Part shown: piece after piece, positions 11,558 to 21,889 of the stretch
Layout of the letters: every line of letters begins with the position of its first letter
Numbering within the stretch: the stretch's first letter is position 1
From: Synaphobranchus kaupii
Taxonomy: Eukaryota; Chordata; Actinopteri; Anguilliformes; Synaphobranchidae
NCBI GenBank assembly: GCA_029718625.1
Contig: CM056385.1
Coordinates: 24,682,895-24,746,894, forward strand
Direction of reading: 5' to 3'
Length of the DNA: 64,000 bases
Notes under the pieces: model-generated
Told to the model about the DNA's origin: nothing
The model's database searches: none
The model's input: only the letters and a program-made list of their open reading frames with translations
Program-made: the position numbers and the translations under genes

Positions 11558-11765
11558 CATAGACTGTAAAAAAATGTGGACAAAGTCACTGTGACGTCAC
11601 CTATTGTCTTCCCACGGGCTTGGAAAAACCATTTGAAACTCCGGAAGTCAGGCGGAAGTTCAGTTTTTCGCTGCCATCTTGTACAATTTGCAGCCAGAGT
11701 CTGCGCAGTAGGGAGCAGGGTGATCCGGATATAGTCATGAAAGTCCGGGCTGTGGTCTGGGCACA
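11558..11765 (+). repeat. Dispersed repeat, copy 2
   Basis: Begins ATAGACTGTAAAAAAATG and contains GTGACGTCACC and GCCATCTTGTACAA. It is the partner of the repeat at 5525-5735, in the same orientation. Confidence 0.55.
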
Positions 11766-11952
11766 GTATGGCTGTGTCTGAATCAGAACCCTATCTACTG
11801 TATCCTGTCTCCTGTGTACAGTGTACTGCCAGATGTGTGCTGTACTCAAAAAAATATCCTCAATACTGGGTGGACTCCTTTTGCAAGCGGGAGGCCTCCC
11901 GAACGTGGGTGTGTTCTGCACTCGTTTGGTACAAAAAGCAACCGCCTGTAAT

Positions 11953-13075
11953 GGGGGCGTGATGTGTGAGGTTGGAGGGACCAAACACAGCAAGGGGATT
12001 CTTTAAGCTAGAAAGCCACTGAGACGGAGAGACCCCATATATAGGGAAATATAAAGGCAAACGCAAATAACCTAGTTCCGACTTCGACTGGAGGGAAATG
12101 ATGGTACTAGGAAAAGGGGGCGTAACTAAAAACGACCCGTATAACCGGGCGAAGTCACACGGAAGCAACGAATCTCGAGCTCGGAAAACACAACGAGCTA
12201 AAACACAATGAATACTCGACAGTATACAAAACAGTGAAAAAACAAGATGCTAAAGTGAACAGAGAGAAGGAGCTGCCTTGTAGGTAACAAACCAAAGGAC
12301 ATAAAATAGAGCTAATCAAAGGGAGAACGCGACAAGCGAAAAATAACTCCCTAGCTCTAAATGGAGCGAACTGCTTGCTGAGGAATAGAAGGAAGCAGTC
12401 TCCGTGTCCTAACCTATCGGCAGTATGCCACACGGAAGACATGCGAACACTAATGGCTATATCTCACTAACCGGGTGAACGGCACACGAGAGCAACGAAT
12501 CTCGAGCTCGGTAAACACAATGAGCTAACTAACACTGAATACCTTACAGTATAAAAAACAGTGAACGAGAGATGCTAACGTGAAATGAGAGAAAAGGCTG
12601 CCTCGGAAGTAACACAAACGAAGGAACGTAAATTAGAGCTAATCAAAAGGGAGAACGCGACAAGCGAAAAAAACTCCCTAGCTCTAAAGCGGAGAGAACT
12701 GCTTGGTGCAGGAATTAAAGGGAAGCAGTCTCCGTGTCCTAACCCTACTGGCAGTGTGCCAAACGCAAGACATGCGAAAAATAATGGCCCTACATCTCAA
12801 TAAAGGGAAAGGTAACGAGAAGGCGAAAGGAACAGAGATCTAACGTTCCAAGGCTACTTTCATAGACTCGCAGTCACACGCACACATGGCAACAAAATCG
12901 CCCAGACTCCCTATGAGGAGAGCCATACCCGAAGGATGAACAGAACTACAGTTCCGAACAAAATCGCCCAATCTCCATGCACGGAGACAGGTACCGTAGG
13001 ACGAACAGAACAACTGTCTGAACAAAATCCCCCAGTCTCCCTATAGGAAGACATGTACATCATTCTGATCTGATT
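11953..13075 (+). repeat. Dispersed repeat family R, plus-strand copy
   Basis: Its beginning (TGATGTGTGAGG, then GGACCAAACACAGCAAGGGG) matches the inverted sequence ending at about 36945. Its later part, with GTTCCAAGGCTACTTTCA, matches the inverted blocks at 35400-35620 and 36240-36545. It contains a 327-bp tandem duplication (about 12140-12466 and 12467-12800; the word GCAACGAATCTCGAGCTCGG occurs in both). It also carries three roughly 65-bp units beginning AAAATCGCCC or AAAATCCCCC at 12894, 12960 and 13024. It behaves like an LTR or other long repeat with variable internal repeats. Class unknown. Confidence 0.5.
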
Positions 13076-13281
13076 TTCAAAGGCGGGTGTGGCAGCAGGG
13101 CCGTCTTTTGGGGTGGGGCAACCGGTGCGACCTGATGTTGTGCCCGAAGCATTCTGTCAGAGGAAGGATGATTGTTTGTCAGGCTTTGGTGGTGTGGGGT
13201 TTTGATGGCCTTGGATGAATGAGTTATGTTTCTTCTTGTTAGTGCCAGCTAATATGTCATCGAGTTCCTGGAGCTTTTCCC

Positions 13282-14501
13282 TCAGGGCTCCAGTTGTAAC
13301 CCTGAATGGGGAGGGGTGGGGGGGGGGGGGGGGGGGGGCAGCTGGGGAGATTGAGGAGGTTTTTGGGACCGCTGTGGAGTTTGAGGAGATTCTGGGAACC
13401 GCTGTTCCCTTAGGCTCATGGATTGGGGGACGGATGGGTGATGGCTGGAGTAGAGCAGGTTAGCACCGAGCAGCCATGTTCCGGTTTTGTTTGGATGTAA
13501 GCCATCCGCTCTGAAAAGGTCCCTGCGCTCCCAGAACAGATTGAAATTGTCAATAAAATTCAGGTTATGAGCAGCACATAAAGAGCTAAGCCAGGTGTTT
13601 TGGCTCAAAAGCCTGCAGAACTGGTTTATTCCACGCCTAGTTGTGGGAGTAGGACCAGAGATATGCACTTTAACTGATGATTGCCTAAGAGTGCTAAATG
13701 GGGTGATTTGATAAAATTTGGGGGATTTTTTCAGTCAGAGAATTTACTGTGGCTCCAGGAAAACAGAGAACTTTTACCATCTTACCTCTGACATCCCTGA
13801 TTACTGAGTCACCTAGGATTAGAGTCTTAGGCTGGGGCGGGTTTCTGGGCAGGTGAGGCAGCGGAATTATTTACTTGCCTTTCGCTGAGTTCAAAGCGTC
13901 GCTGGGCGTATTTTCTGTGATAGTGTTTCGGGGGAGAGTTATTCAGTGAGGTAAGCCTTAAAGCACTGTTTCTCTGTGGGATAGGCTGCGGAGGATATTC
14001 ATCAACATGCTCCTGGTGTGTTGGAGCAGTATGTCTCAGTGGGACTGCTAACACCTCAAATCTGTTTTCGAGCTGGAGAGGCTGAGATTGCAGGAGACTG
14101 GGGGAGTTTTTTCGGCGTTGATTCTTATTCTTATCCCGGGCGGCGATCCATGTATCTTTGTTAGCATGGCCGTTAGTATACCCGGGAGTGGAACAGATCA
14201 CAGACTTGGGTCCAAGTCTAAACCAGGGGTTATCACTTTCAGCAGTTTTTTGTGCTAACGATGGAAGAGTTGTATCGTAACTTCAGCATTATGGCTGGAT
14301 ATGAGCAGGGAGTCAAGTAATTGTTTGTCTTCTCTTATTTTGGTGAAGTAAGGAGACTCTTCCTTCAAGTTCAGAAATCTTCTGTGTTAGTGAAATGCAG
14401 CTGGTGCATTCAAGGGAGGAAGGTGAATTGTGCAGTGGCATTTTTGCTGTAAATGAACGATAAATAACTCCTCCAGACATACAGTGAGCACCATAATTCA
14501 T
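13282..14501 (-). pseudogene. LINE ORF1 remnant with SGNH-esterase domain
   Basis: Three consecutive minus-strand frames read as one decayed protein. First comes a coiled-coil-like segment, SLTQKISELEGRVSLLHQNK (14313-14501). Next is a basic linker with WIAARDKNKNQRRK and NRFEVL (13827-14201). Then a GDSL/SGNH hydrolase begins LILGDSVIRDVRGKMVK (about 13770-13823) and ends LFRADGLHPNKTGTWLLG (about 13480-13520). The Ser of GDS and the Asp and His of DGLHPN are the expected esterase residues. This architecture is known from ORF1 of vertebrate L2/CR1-type LINEs. At least two frame breaks make it non-functional. Its C-terminal end is Pro-rich and lies over a poly-G run (plus strand, 13317-13338). 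Confidence 0.7.
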
Positions 14502-14649
14502 TGGACAGTGACATATTTTTTGTTATTTTGCTTCTGTACTCTAGCACTTTGAGTTTGAAAGGATACAATGACAAAGAGGTTGAAGTGCAGACTGTCAGCT
14601 TTAATTAGGGTATTTTCATCCATATCGCATGAACCGTTTAGAAATCATA
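14485..14649. mobile_element. Tc1/mariner-type MITE end
   Basis: The stretch CAGTGAGCACCATAATTCAT through AGACTGTCAGCTTTAATT and CATCCATATCGCATGAACC resembles a short non-autonomous Tc1/mariner repeat common in fish. I see only one end. The element stops where the direct repeat at 14650 begins. Confidence 0.45.
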
Positions 14650-14893
14650 TGTCGGGGAAGTGAGGTTTAAGGAAAAATGTGTTTATTTTTCTGAATCCAG
14701 CAGTTCTAGCACTCAACGCCCTTGTTAAAATGCCCAGCACTCTGAATACTGAATACAAGCGGTATCGTGTGCTAAAACCCCTCACTCAACCATACATTTA
14801 TTTATATTTAATACAATTAATTGAACAATTATTATAAAAAATGACAATCATCAATTAAATCGCCAAATTCGTTGATAGGTCAGTTGAACAGAA
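14650..14893 (+). repeat. Direct repeat, copy 2 (partner at 10528)
   Basis: Starts TGTCGGGGAAGTGAGG and contains AATCGCCAAATTCGTTGATA. It matches 10528-10770. Its downstream end is cut off by the Tc1 element that begins at about 14894. Confidence 0.6.
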
Positions 14894-15429
14894 ACACTTT
14901 CAAAAACTGACTATCTAGTAACTAATAATGAGTACGCCCACCCTTTGCCTTCAAAACAGTTTCAGTCCTCCTCCTCCTCCTCCCATAAAGGTTCAATTAT
15001 GTTTCGATCTGGTGATTGTGCAGGCCATGGAAGGCATTTGACATCATCCTCCTGTTGTTGGAACCATACTTTAATGTTTTTAGCTGTATGTATGGGGGCG
15101 TTATGTTGAAATATGGGGACATCATGAGGGAACAGTGTTTGCACCATAGAGTGCACCTGGTCTTGTAAAATGGTTTAATATTTTTTGCCCATTACACATC
15201 CATGGAGAGCAATCATTGGACCCAATGAGTCCCATGAAATGGCTGCCTCTACCATTACAGAACCACCACCATACATACCAGTTGGCAACAGACATTGTGG
15301 ATTGAATGCCTCCTTAGGCTTTCTCCAAACATAAACCCGTCCAGATGTATTAAAGAGTAAATGATGACTCATCAGACCGTATCACTTTTCTCCATTGCTC
15401 AGGGGTCCAGGTTTTGTGTTCCTTACACT
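14894..15429 (-). pseudogene. Tc1 transposase, C-terminal two-thirds
   Basis: On the minus strand this reads HKTWTPEQWRKVIRSDESSF, then FNTSGRVYVWRKPKEAFN, FQHNAPIHTAKN, and finally SPDRNIIEPLWE. The first catalytic Asp (SDESSF) and the final Glu (IIEPLWE) of the DD34E triad are present. The second Asp is His in FQHNAP, and stops interrupt the frame, so it is inactive. The upstream (N-terminal) part is not adjacent: a 2.85-kb element interrupts it, and it resumes at 18278. The terminal sequence near 14905-14935 (ACTAATAATGAGTACGCCCA) matches the end of the Tc1 fragment at 37210-37240. Confidence 0.75.
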
Positions 15430-18277
15430 GGGCCCTATCTTACACCCGGCCCAAACGCAAGTGTCTTTGCTATCTTACACCCGGCGCTAGGTTCATTATA
15501 ACGCCTAACGCTTACGTCCTTTAACTAGCATGTATTCTTGCGCCCATTACAAGTGAACTGGGCGTGTTGGTCTTAAGATGAGGAGTGGCCAGGATTCTTT
15601 TTGGCGTATTGCTATCTTGAGCCAGCAGAAAGCGCTTGTGCTAGAACCACCACAAACCTGGTCTAAAGTCATGTCGCAGTTGTTTACATGTTATTTTAAC
15701 GGCGCATATAAGTGCGTCTACATAGGCGTGTGCACAACGCGCGTACCCTCCTGTCTGTTACACACAGAGGCGCGCACAAGCATGACTAAAATATCTAGAT
15801 CACAATGTGAAATATTATTATTGTGTAGGCTATATCAAAAATGCATAATAATAAAAGGTTCCATAGGTCCACATACCTTCCCTCGGCGAAGGGAAACGAT
15901 GCCACATTACATTGCTCTCAGCCCACTCCATCAACATCCAGGCCATGTGCGATGGTACAGGACAATGGCTATCCATTAAAAATGAGCTGATAACACCTAG
16001 CTATATCAATATATATTTTGACTGAAAAACGTTCAAAACCTTGTCCAGTGAATATTGCTTTTATTGTTTTTCAAATAGCCTAGGCTACAGCGGATTCGCT
16101 GTGCATACATAAGGTTTTTTCGATAGCCTATGGTTAAAAAACGGAGATAAATGTCATCATGTTAACTGAATTGTAACCTTAGCTATTCTTCGTCCTTCAT
16201 ATTTTTTTAATTACAGTGACAAGGTTTCCATACCCTCAGCTTATTAAAACCCCGCTGATTTCACCTGTTATTCCATAACTTAACATAAGATTTTAAAGAG
16301 AACTAAGCGGCTAATTAGAAACGAAATTTGCAGCACGTTACAAAATTAATTTACAATTAATTTTAATGCCATTATCTGCATGTGCGCTTTACAGGAGCAG
16401 GTCTGTTTCCTCTGCTGTAAATCACACTTTTCACGGTCTTCCTGGGAAAGTGGATCGTTTTAAAGCATTATGCTACCAGTAAAATAGGTTGGTCGCATTT
16501 CCATAAGCAGGACATTATAAAATAAGGGAAAATATGCTAAACCTATGGTTTGCCAACCTGACAGATTTATTATATTTAGTGTCATCATTAAGGCAAAATA
16601 ACGTTATTTATGTTATTAATCAAAATTAGAATGCAGGTAGCCTAATGAACTTCGGATGAAGCTTGAACATGAGTTCATTGCATAATCAAACGAAATTCTT
16701 TAAACAAGCAGGCTAATTTGGCGTTTTCTAAGGTGAGACGGAAGCAATTGGTCGCTTATTCTCAGCTGTTGCAGGTGCTTTTAACGAAATTTAACTGCAT
16801 ATATTTTGTAAACAGCACTGTCAGGAATTACCGGGAACTCATAATGGTTAGCCCGAATAATATTGATCATAGGCTACTGTAGGATAAAAATACCTTCACT
16901 TCATCAGTCCAGGCCAGATAATGAACGTTTCAGGTATTCACCCTTCATTTAAGTCCAATTCTCTTATTCTCTTAAACTTCTCAAAATAACACGGTCTTCC
17001 AGAGTCTGATGCAAACAGGATTTATTGTATATAATTCAAAAGAGAATACATGCAATAACCCAGGCTGATCTGCGCAGATAAAACATGTATCATCTTGTTT
17101 CCAGTGAGCCTATTAGAGGCAGCCTAATAGCTGCAGCCCGTAGGCCGCACTTTTCCCTGTCAGATTTTGTCTAAGTCTTTTCTCTGTCACTTGAGCGCTA
17201 AGTGCATGAGAGTTAGAGTCCAGTCTGAGTATTCCAGTATGTGAGCCACCTAGGTGTCACAGGTCAGTTGTTGAAGCAAAAGTATGAAGAAAAAGGATGA
17301 GTGAAGTACTGATATGATTTTTACAGCCATCTTTATATCATTCTGCTAGGTACACCCTTTGTGGGGCTTAGGGGCTTTCCACTCCCATAACCTGCCCCTA
17401 ATTTTATTGACTAGGTCAGCGAGTTTGTCACTATTGTTTACGATTTTCGAGCTTGTGTCTTATCAATTTCTGTTACCATTATTTCAGACCCGCTCGCACC
17501 CTCCTTTTTAAAAAAAGATTAAGTGTGGCTGCATCCTCTAATTCTCAGTATGTGTCCTTGGTTACATTTGCACCTGCATCTGTCCTCCTAACAGTCCTCC
17601 TTTGTTATAACAGTCCTCCTTTGTTGTTCATTACTAATTACTCATTATACACACTTTTATATTGATCATACATCCTGTGCTTAGGTATATACTTATTGTG
17701 CATTTGTATACATATAACTTGATTTATATTTGATCATATGGCTTATAAACTGATTATGGCTTACATTTTGATTATTCAATAACATGTTGATCGTTTGGTT
17801 TCTCTGGGGAGTTTCTAAAACTCGCCCTTGCATTACTGAATCTTTTCTCTCTACTCCTGCAACAATGTTTCTAATGGTGTTCTAATGGTGTTCTTCTCAG
17901 CTTGTATTGCTGTCTGTTGCCTGAATGCTCAATGGGCCTTTTTACTCCCACACTACTATTGATCCATATAGCCTATTCCTTGATCGCACTAAACACGCAC
18001 GAGCATGTCTGTTTCGCCATCATAAGCAATCCGCCAAGGTGGAAAAGCAGGCTTTTAAAGGGAATCGGATATAACATTTTGAATGGTTTATTGCATGTCA
18101 CGCCCAAGACACACCTATAATTAATGAAGAGACTAGGTTCAGCCCAGTTGCACCTTGCGCTGTGCTTAGCGCCCAAAAAACACGCCGTTAAAATAGCAAA
18201 AGTGGACTTGGACACGCCCTAAATGGACTTAGCGCCATGCGTTTAGACCAAGCGCCAAGATCGCCAAGATAGGGCCC
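15430..18277 (+). mobile_element. Harbinger-like non-autonomous element, copy A
   Basis: Both ends read GGGCCCTATCTT inward, and the insertion is flanked by ACT on each side (15427-15429 and 18278-18280). A 3-bp target duplication with GGGCCC-type ends suggests PIF/Harbinger. It aligns along its length with copy B (33384-35342, same orientation) and with the inverted truncated copy C (29473-30425). A solo LTR (16878-17952) is inserted inside it; without that, the element is about 1.77 kb. I see no transposase, only short frames that also occur in copy B. Confidence 0.8.
16878..17952. mobile_element. Solo LTR, 1075 bp
   Basis: It starts TGTAGGATAAAA and ends CTCCCACA, the TG...CA ends of an LTR. 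It is flanked by CTAC on both sides (16874-16877 and 17953-17956), a 4-bp target duplication. The unoccupied site can be read in copy C of the host transposon at about 29755-29780, where the same sequence runs uninterrupted through a single CTAC. No internal retroviral genes remain, so it is best explained by LTR-LTR recombination. The family is not identified; a 4-bp duplication fits several ERV and other LTR groups. Confidence 0.82.
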
Positions 18278-18543
18278 ACTATGTTATGCGTTTTTTGTAC
18301 ATTAGCCTTGGATACAAATGGTTTCCAAATGGCGGCCCTGCCATAAATACCAGCTTTGTGAAGATCACAACAGCCCATTTTATTATTTTTTTTGTTTGTA
18401 AAGGATTTAAAAAAACAGTTACTTTCTAGACCTCTATGTTTGCTGGTAATTCCGGCTTCAGAGCACGTGAATGCGTCAACCTCGTAATTACAATTTGGCA
18501 ACTGGGAAATAGGAGCTTCTGAGGAGGCACTTGATGGCAGCAT
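18278..18543 (-). pseudogene. Tc1 transposase, N-terminal part
   Basis: The minus strand reads CCDLHKAGIYGRAAIWKPF then VSKANVQKTHNIV, the helix-turn-helix end of a Tc1 transposase. It stops exactly at the GGGCCC end of the Harbinger-like element and continues, after removing that element and one ACT, into HKTWTPEQW at 15429. The more N-terminal DNA-binding part is badly decayed. The interruption shows that the Tc1 copy was already in place when the Harbinger-like element arrived. Confidence 0.7.
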
Positions 18544-18671
18544 AACAGACCCCCAAATCCCTACCCCATCCCCTTATCTGACCTGGTACAGCCATGTAGG
18601 GCCAACATCTGGGTTTTATATTCTGGGATTACACCTTACTTGGAGGTGAGACTTTAAGACTTTTACTGTCT

Positions 18672-19375
18672 GAGTGGATCAAAATGTGATGTGGGCGGTG
18701 TAAGGGAAGTGTAAGGTTCGGAGAACCAAACGCGACCAATAAGGACTTCTAAAAGTGTATCTAGAAAGATACACCACAAACGCGGAAGTAGCCGCACCAG
18801 GACGGAGATAACACAGGATTGGGAGCAAAACCTCCCTAGCACAAGGCAAAACAAAGCAACCTCAAAAACTGAAGCAATCTCGATAAACAGCGAGAATAAC
18901 TAACAAAAGAACCTCACGCACTAAATAATTAGGCATAACAAGAGGTAGTAAAACAAAGCAGAAAATAAAACCTGTTATCCAGAGCTCTTGAGGTGAAAGA
19001 GCTGAACACAAAAGATAACAGGTTACAAGAATAAAGGATAAAGAGAAAGATTGGAAATAAAAGAGAAAACCAATCTAATCCTAATTCTCTAACCGGACTT
19101 GCTGCGTTTCTTATTCATACGAACCAGAAATGCAGCGACCAAATTTCCTATACTTTACCGACTTCGTTGTCAACATAGCAAAGACAATATCGAAGTGTTG
19201 GAAATGCGGAATTCCTGAGCTATATATAGCCGGCAGGAAACACAAAACAGGTCTAGGGAATAATTGTTGGGCAAGATACAAACACAACGGAACGGAGGCG
19301 GAAAAAATCAGATAGAGCGTCCTGACGACGCCAAAAAGGAAATCAAAACGTAGAACAGCAAAGGCTGCAAATAAC
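18672..19375 (+). repeat. Repeat related to family R
   Basis: The start TGTGATGTGGGCGGTGTAAG and the phrase GAGAACCAAACGCGACC resemble the start of the family R copy at 11953. The remainder (many AACAAAG and GATAAAG words) has diverged. No coding region. Possibly an LTR; its other end near 19380 is uncertain. Confidence 0.35.
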
Positions 19376-19950
19376 CATGACAGGCGGGATTAAGCAGATG
19401 GCATGCAGTTTGTGCCACAGGTTTGCGTTTGATCCGATGAATTGCTCTAACAGACACAGCAGCAACACAGGCCCGTGTCATCTTCTGAAGCAGAAGGGAT
19501 GGGTTCTGAGTTTACAGGAACTCTGCGGTCTAGAACATTCAACGGGAGCATGGATGCGCTTTATACGAATCATAAAACATCACATTTTAAATCCTGATTA
19601 GGGCCTCAAGAAAACACACTTCTGTTTCACATCGTTAACTTTTTTTTTTTTGCTGCTAAAAATGAAAACTGACAGATCGTTGAATTTGGTATGGATTCCT
19701 CATTCACAATATTGATTTCAACAGAAGCATTATTTACGTTTTAAAGCAGGCTCTTTTCTTTACCCAACTAATAATTAAATATTCCAAGTTCATTTCCTGG
19801 AACATCCTGGAAAACAATATTATTAATGGAAATGGTCTAATAATTTATTGCAACTTTGTCTTAGTCTTGTAACCCTAAACAAAACTGGTAGATAAATCAT
19901 TGAAGTTATACAGTTGATAGTCAAACACGACTATTTTGCTCTCTGTGCTA
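19376..19950. other. Intergenic, no gene seen
   Basis: AT-rich sequence without a recognisable frame or repeat end. Confidence 0.4.
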
Positions 19951-19954
19951 CTGT

Positions 19955-20128
19955 ATTTCTGGATTCCTGATAGGCTGTTTGGATATACTGTTTGCAGTAA
20001 GGCTTGTTCCTGATTGACTGTTTGGATATACTGTGTGCAGTAAGGCTTGTTCCTGATTGACTGTTTGGATATACTGTTTGCAGTAAGGCTTGTTCCTGAT
20101 TGACTGTTTGGATACAGTATTTACAATA
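19955..20128. repeat. 43-bp tandem repeat, about four units
   Basis: The unit AAGGCTTGTTCCTGATTGAC followed by TGTTTGGATATACTGTTTGC recurs with a 43-bp spacing (starts at 19998 and 20041, with diverged units before and after). It abuts the left end of the LTR at 20132. Confidence 0.85.
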
Positions 20129-20131
20129 AGG

Positions 20132-21339
20132 TGTGATGCTCTCACCCCCGTCCTGTTGTGTCCCGTGTTTTACCTATTTCCTCTCGTATCGTGTTTGTAT
20201 TCCTGATTGTTCCCCTGTGCTGCACCCTGTGCTGTCACTCTGTTCCACTGCTCTGTGTCCGCCTTTCCCTTTCCGTCTTCCCGCATGCATTCTGCACACT
20301 CTCTGCTCTGTTAATCACTCGCGCATACATTCGCACGCGGCACTCTGCTCTGTTAATCACTTGCGCATACATTCGCACGCCGCACTTAATTCATCCGCAT
20401 GCATTCTGCACACTCTCTGCTCCCTTATCACTCACGCTTACATTCGCACGCGGCACTTAATTGTTTCCGTTTAACTCGTGTATTTAATCACCCGTTGTTC
20501 GCTGCCCGGGGCTAGTTCGTTAAGTGTTGTTCTGACAAAGTTCGCAAATTCTTGTTCGCTAATGCTCTTTGTCTGAAACCTCTGGTCCTGTCTGGTTCCC
20601 TGTCTAGTTGCTTTTTTAAAGTCTTGTTCTGTGCCGGTGTTTACTCGCCCTGCATTTCTGCCTAGTCTAAGTCTGCTCAGTCTGGAACAGCACTACCCGC
20701 TGTTCATTGTTTCGTCTTGCTATACTAACACTGTCTGCTTCAGTCTGCCAGCCTGCAGTCATCTGTAATCCCTGCCTGTGTTGCGGTTTCCCTGCCTCCC
20801 ACCTGACATGTGTGCATGCAGCTTGGGCTCCTGCTCTTCCACCCTGCGGCGGTGCCCGCTTACTGCCAGTGTTGCGGTGCTGCTGATGTGCTGTCGCTCC
20901 TGCCTCTGCTGTCGCTGCTGCCGCCCTGCTGTTGCCGTGCTGCTACTGCCGCTGCCCTGCTGCCACGCCTGCGTCCTGCCTGGACTCCGCTCCACTGTCC
21001 TGCTCTACCGCTCCAGCTCCCGCTCATCCCCTGCTCCACCAACCCGGTTGTCCATCTCCATAACCTTCCCTGGCTTCTCCTGCTCCCACTGCTCCCCGCA
21101 TCATCATACCTGTCCATAAATGTTCTCCCTATGCTTCAGGAGTATTGGTCGAAGCATAATTTATTAGAGCTACGCGCTCTGTTGTCTGTCTGCTCATCCA
21201 GTTCCGGCTTGGAACACTAACCACCTTTTGCCTTTCTCCCCATGCTCAGGACTACCCTGATCATTAATAAATATTGAGTTTTGGCATTCCTGTCTACGAG
21301 TCGTGCATTTGGGTCCAGTCCACTTCCGGGGTCGTAACA
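20132..21339 (+). mobile_element. LTR of a Ty3/Gypsy-type retrotransposon
   Basis: The proposed LTR starts TGTGATGCTCTCACCCCCG and ends CGGGGTCGTAACA. An AATAAA lies at about 21264, shortly before the 3' end as expected for the R-region signal. Directly after it, at 21358, comes an ATG reading MDPADSDQFHPLLARHS, the kind of gag start that follows the 5' LTR in fish Gypsy elements. The left boundary is less certain than the right, because the terminal inverted match is poor. A CAC/GCACGCGGCAC minisatellite-like region lies at 20325-20460 and a GCTGCTGC-rich stretch at 20870-20960. I found no second LTR. Confidence 0.6.
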
Positions 21340-21357
21340 GAACGAACTGGCCATACA

Positions 21358-21470
21358 ATGGACCCAGCCGACTCGGATCAGTTCCATCCCCTCCTCGCCC
21401 GCCATTCGGCAGTACAGATCTGTTACGAACTCGCCTGCCAGAACGCTCTCAACAAGAATCTGAGCCATCG
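21358..21470 (+). pseudogene. Gag N-terminal remnant
   Basis: About 37 residues beginning MDPADSDQFHPLLARHS resemble the amino end of a Gypsy Gag. The frame then runs into Leu-rich sequence with no Gag character. The element is truncated: no protease, reverse transcriptase or integrase follows. Confidence 0.5.
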
Positions 21471-21729
21471 CCAGGATGTAAAGCCCCAAACTTGGGTTAT
21501 TTTGCCGTTTTTCCTCCTTCCTCTTCTGCTGCTTCTTCTTATTATTCTTCCCATTTTTCCTGCCAAACTGCCTGCCTCCGCCGCGATGTTATCCAATGGG
21601 GAGAATTATTCTTTGAGGGTATGGTCCGTATATCTGCTCATCAAGCTTATCGCCCAATAAAAACGCTTCATACTAAAGTTATTTTAATGTTAATATAGCT
21701 AATGGCTTCATGTTCCGTAAGAAATTACT

Positions 21730-21795
21730 GTGGCCTAATGGTTAGAGCAGCTGTCTTTCACATGGAGGATTGTATGTTGGAGCCCAGCAGGGCAC
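21730..21795 (+). repeat. tRNA-like SINE head
   Basis: GTGGCCTAATGGTTAGAG has the form of a tRNA D-arm with the A box, and the following 50 bp keep tRNA-like spacing to a poor B box (TTGGAGCCCAGCAGG). The arms do not all pair and no intact tRNA can be drawn, so it is a tRNA-derived SINE or relic rather than a working tRNA gene. Confidence 0.45.
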
Positions 21796-21889
21796 ATGCT
21801 TGTTTTCCACAAAGACAATGTGCAACTGTTAAGTACTTTTCATTTTTTATACTGTTATTATTTTCACATTAACACATTAACGTATTTTT

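Noticed and set aside
15578..15979. 133-codon plus-strand frame as a gene
   Set aside because: It lies within the Harbinger-like element and shows no domain; noted only as a shared frame with copy B.
18663..18854. 63-codon minus-strand frame
   Set aside because: Lies in a family R-like repeat, with hydrophobic low-complexity content and no domain.
20133..21220. Several overlapping frames of 100-136 codons
   Set aside because: They fall in the LTR. Their Cys/Leu/Ser-rich products reflect CTG-rich composition rather than coding selection.
21730..21795. Functional tRNA gene
   Set aside because: The acceptor and T arms do not pair properly and the B box is poor; a SINE-derived relic fits better.
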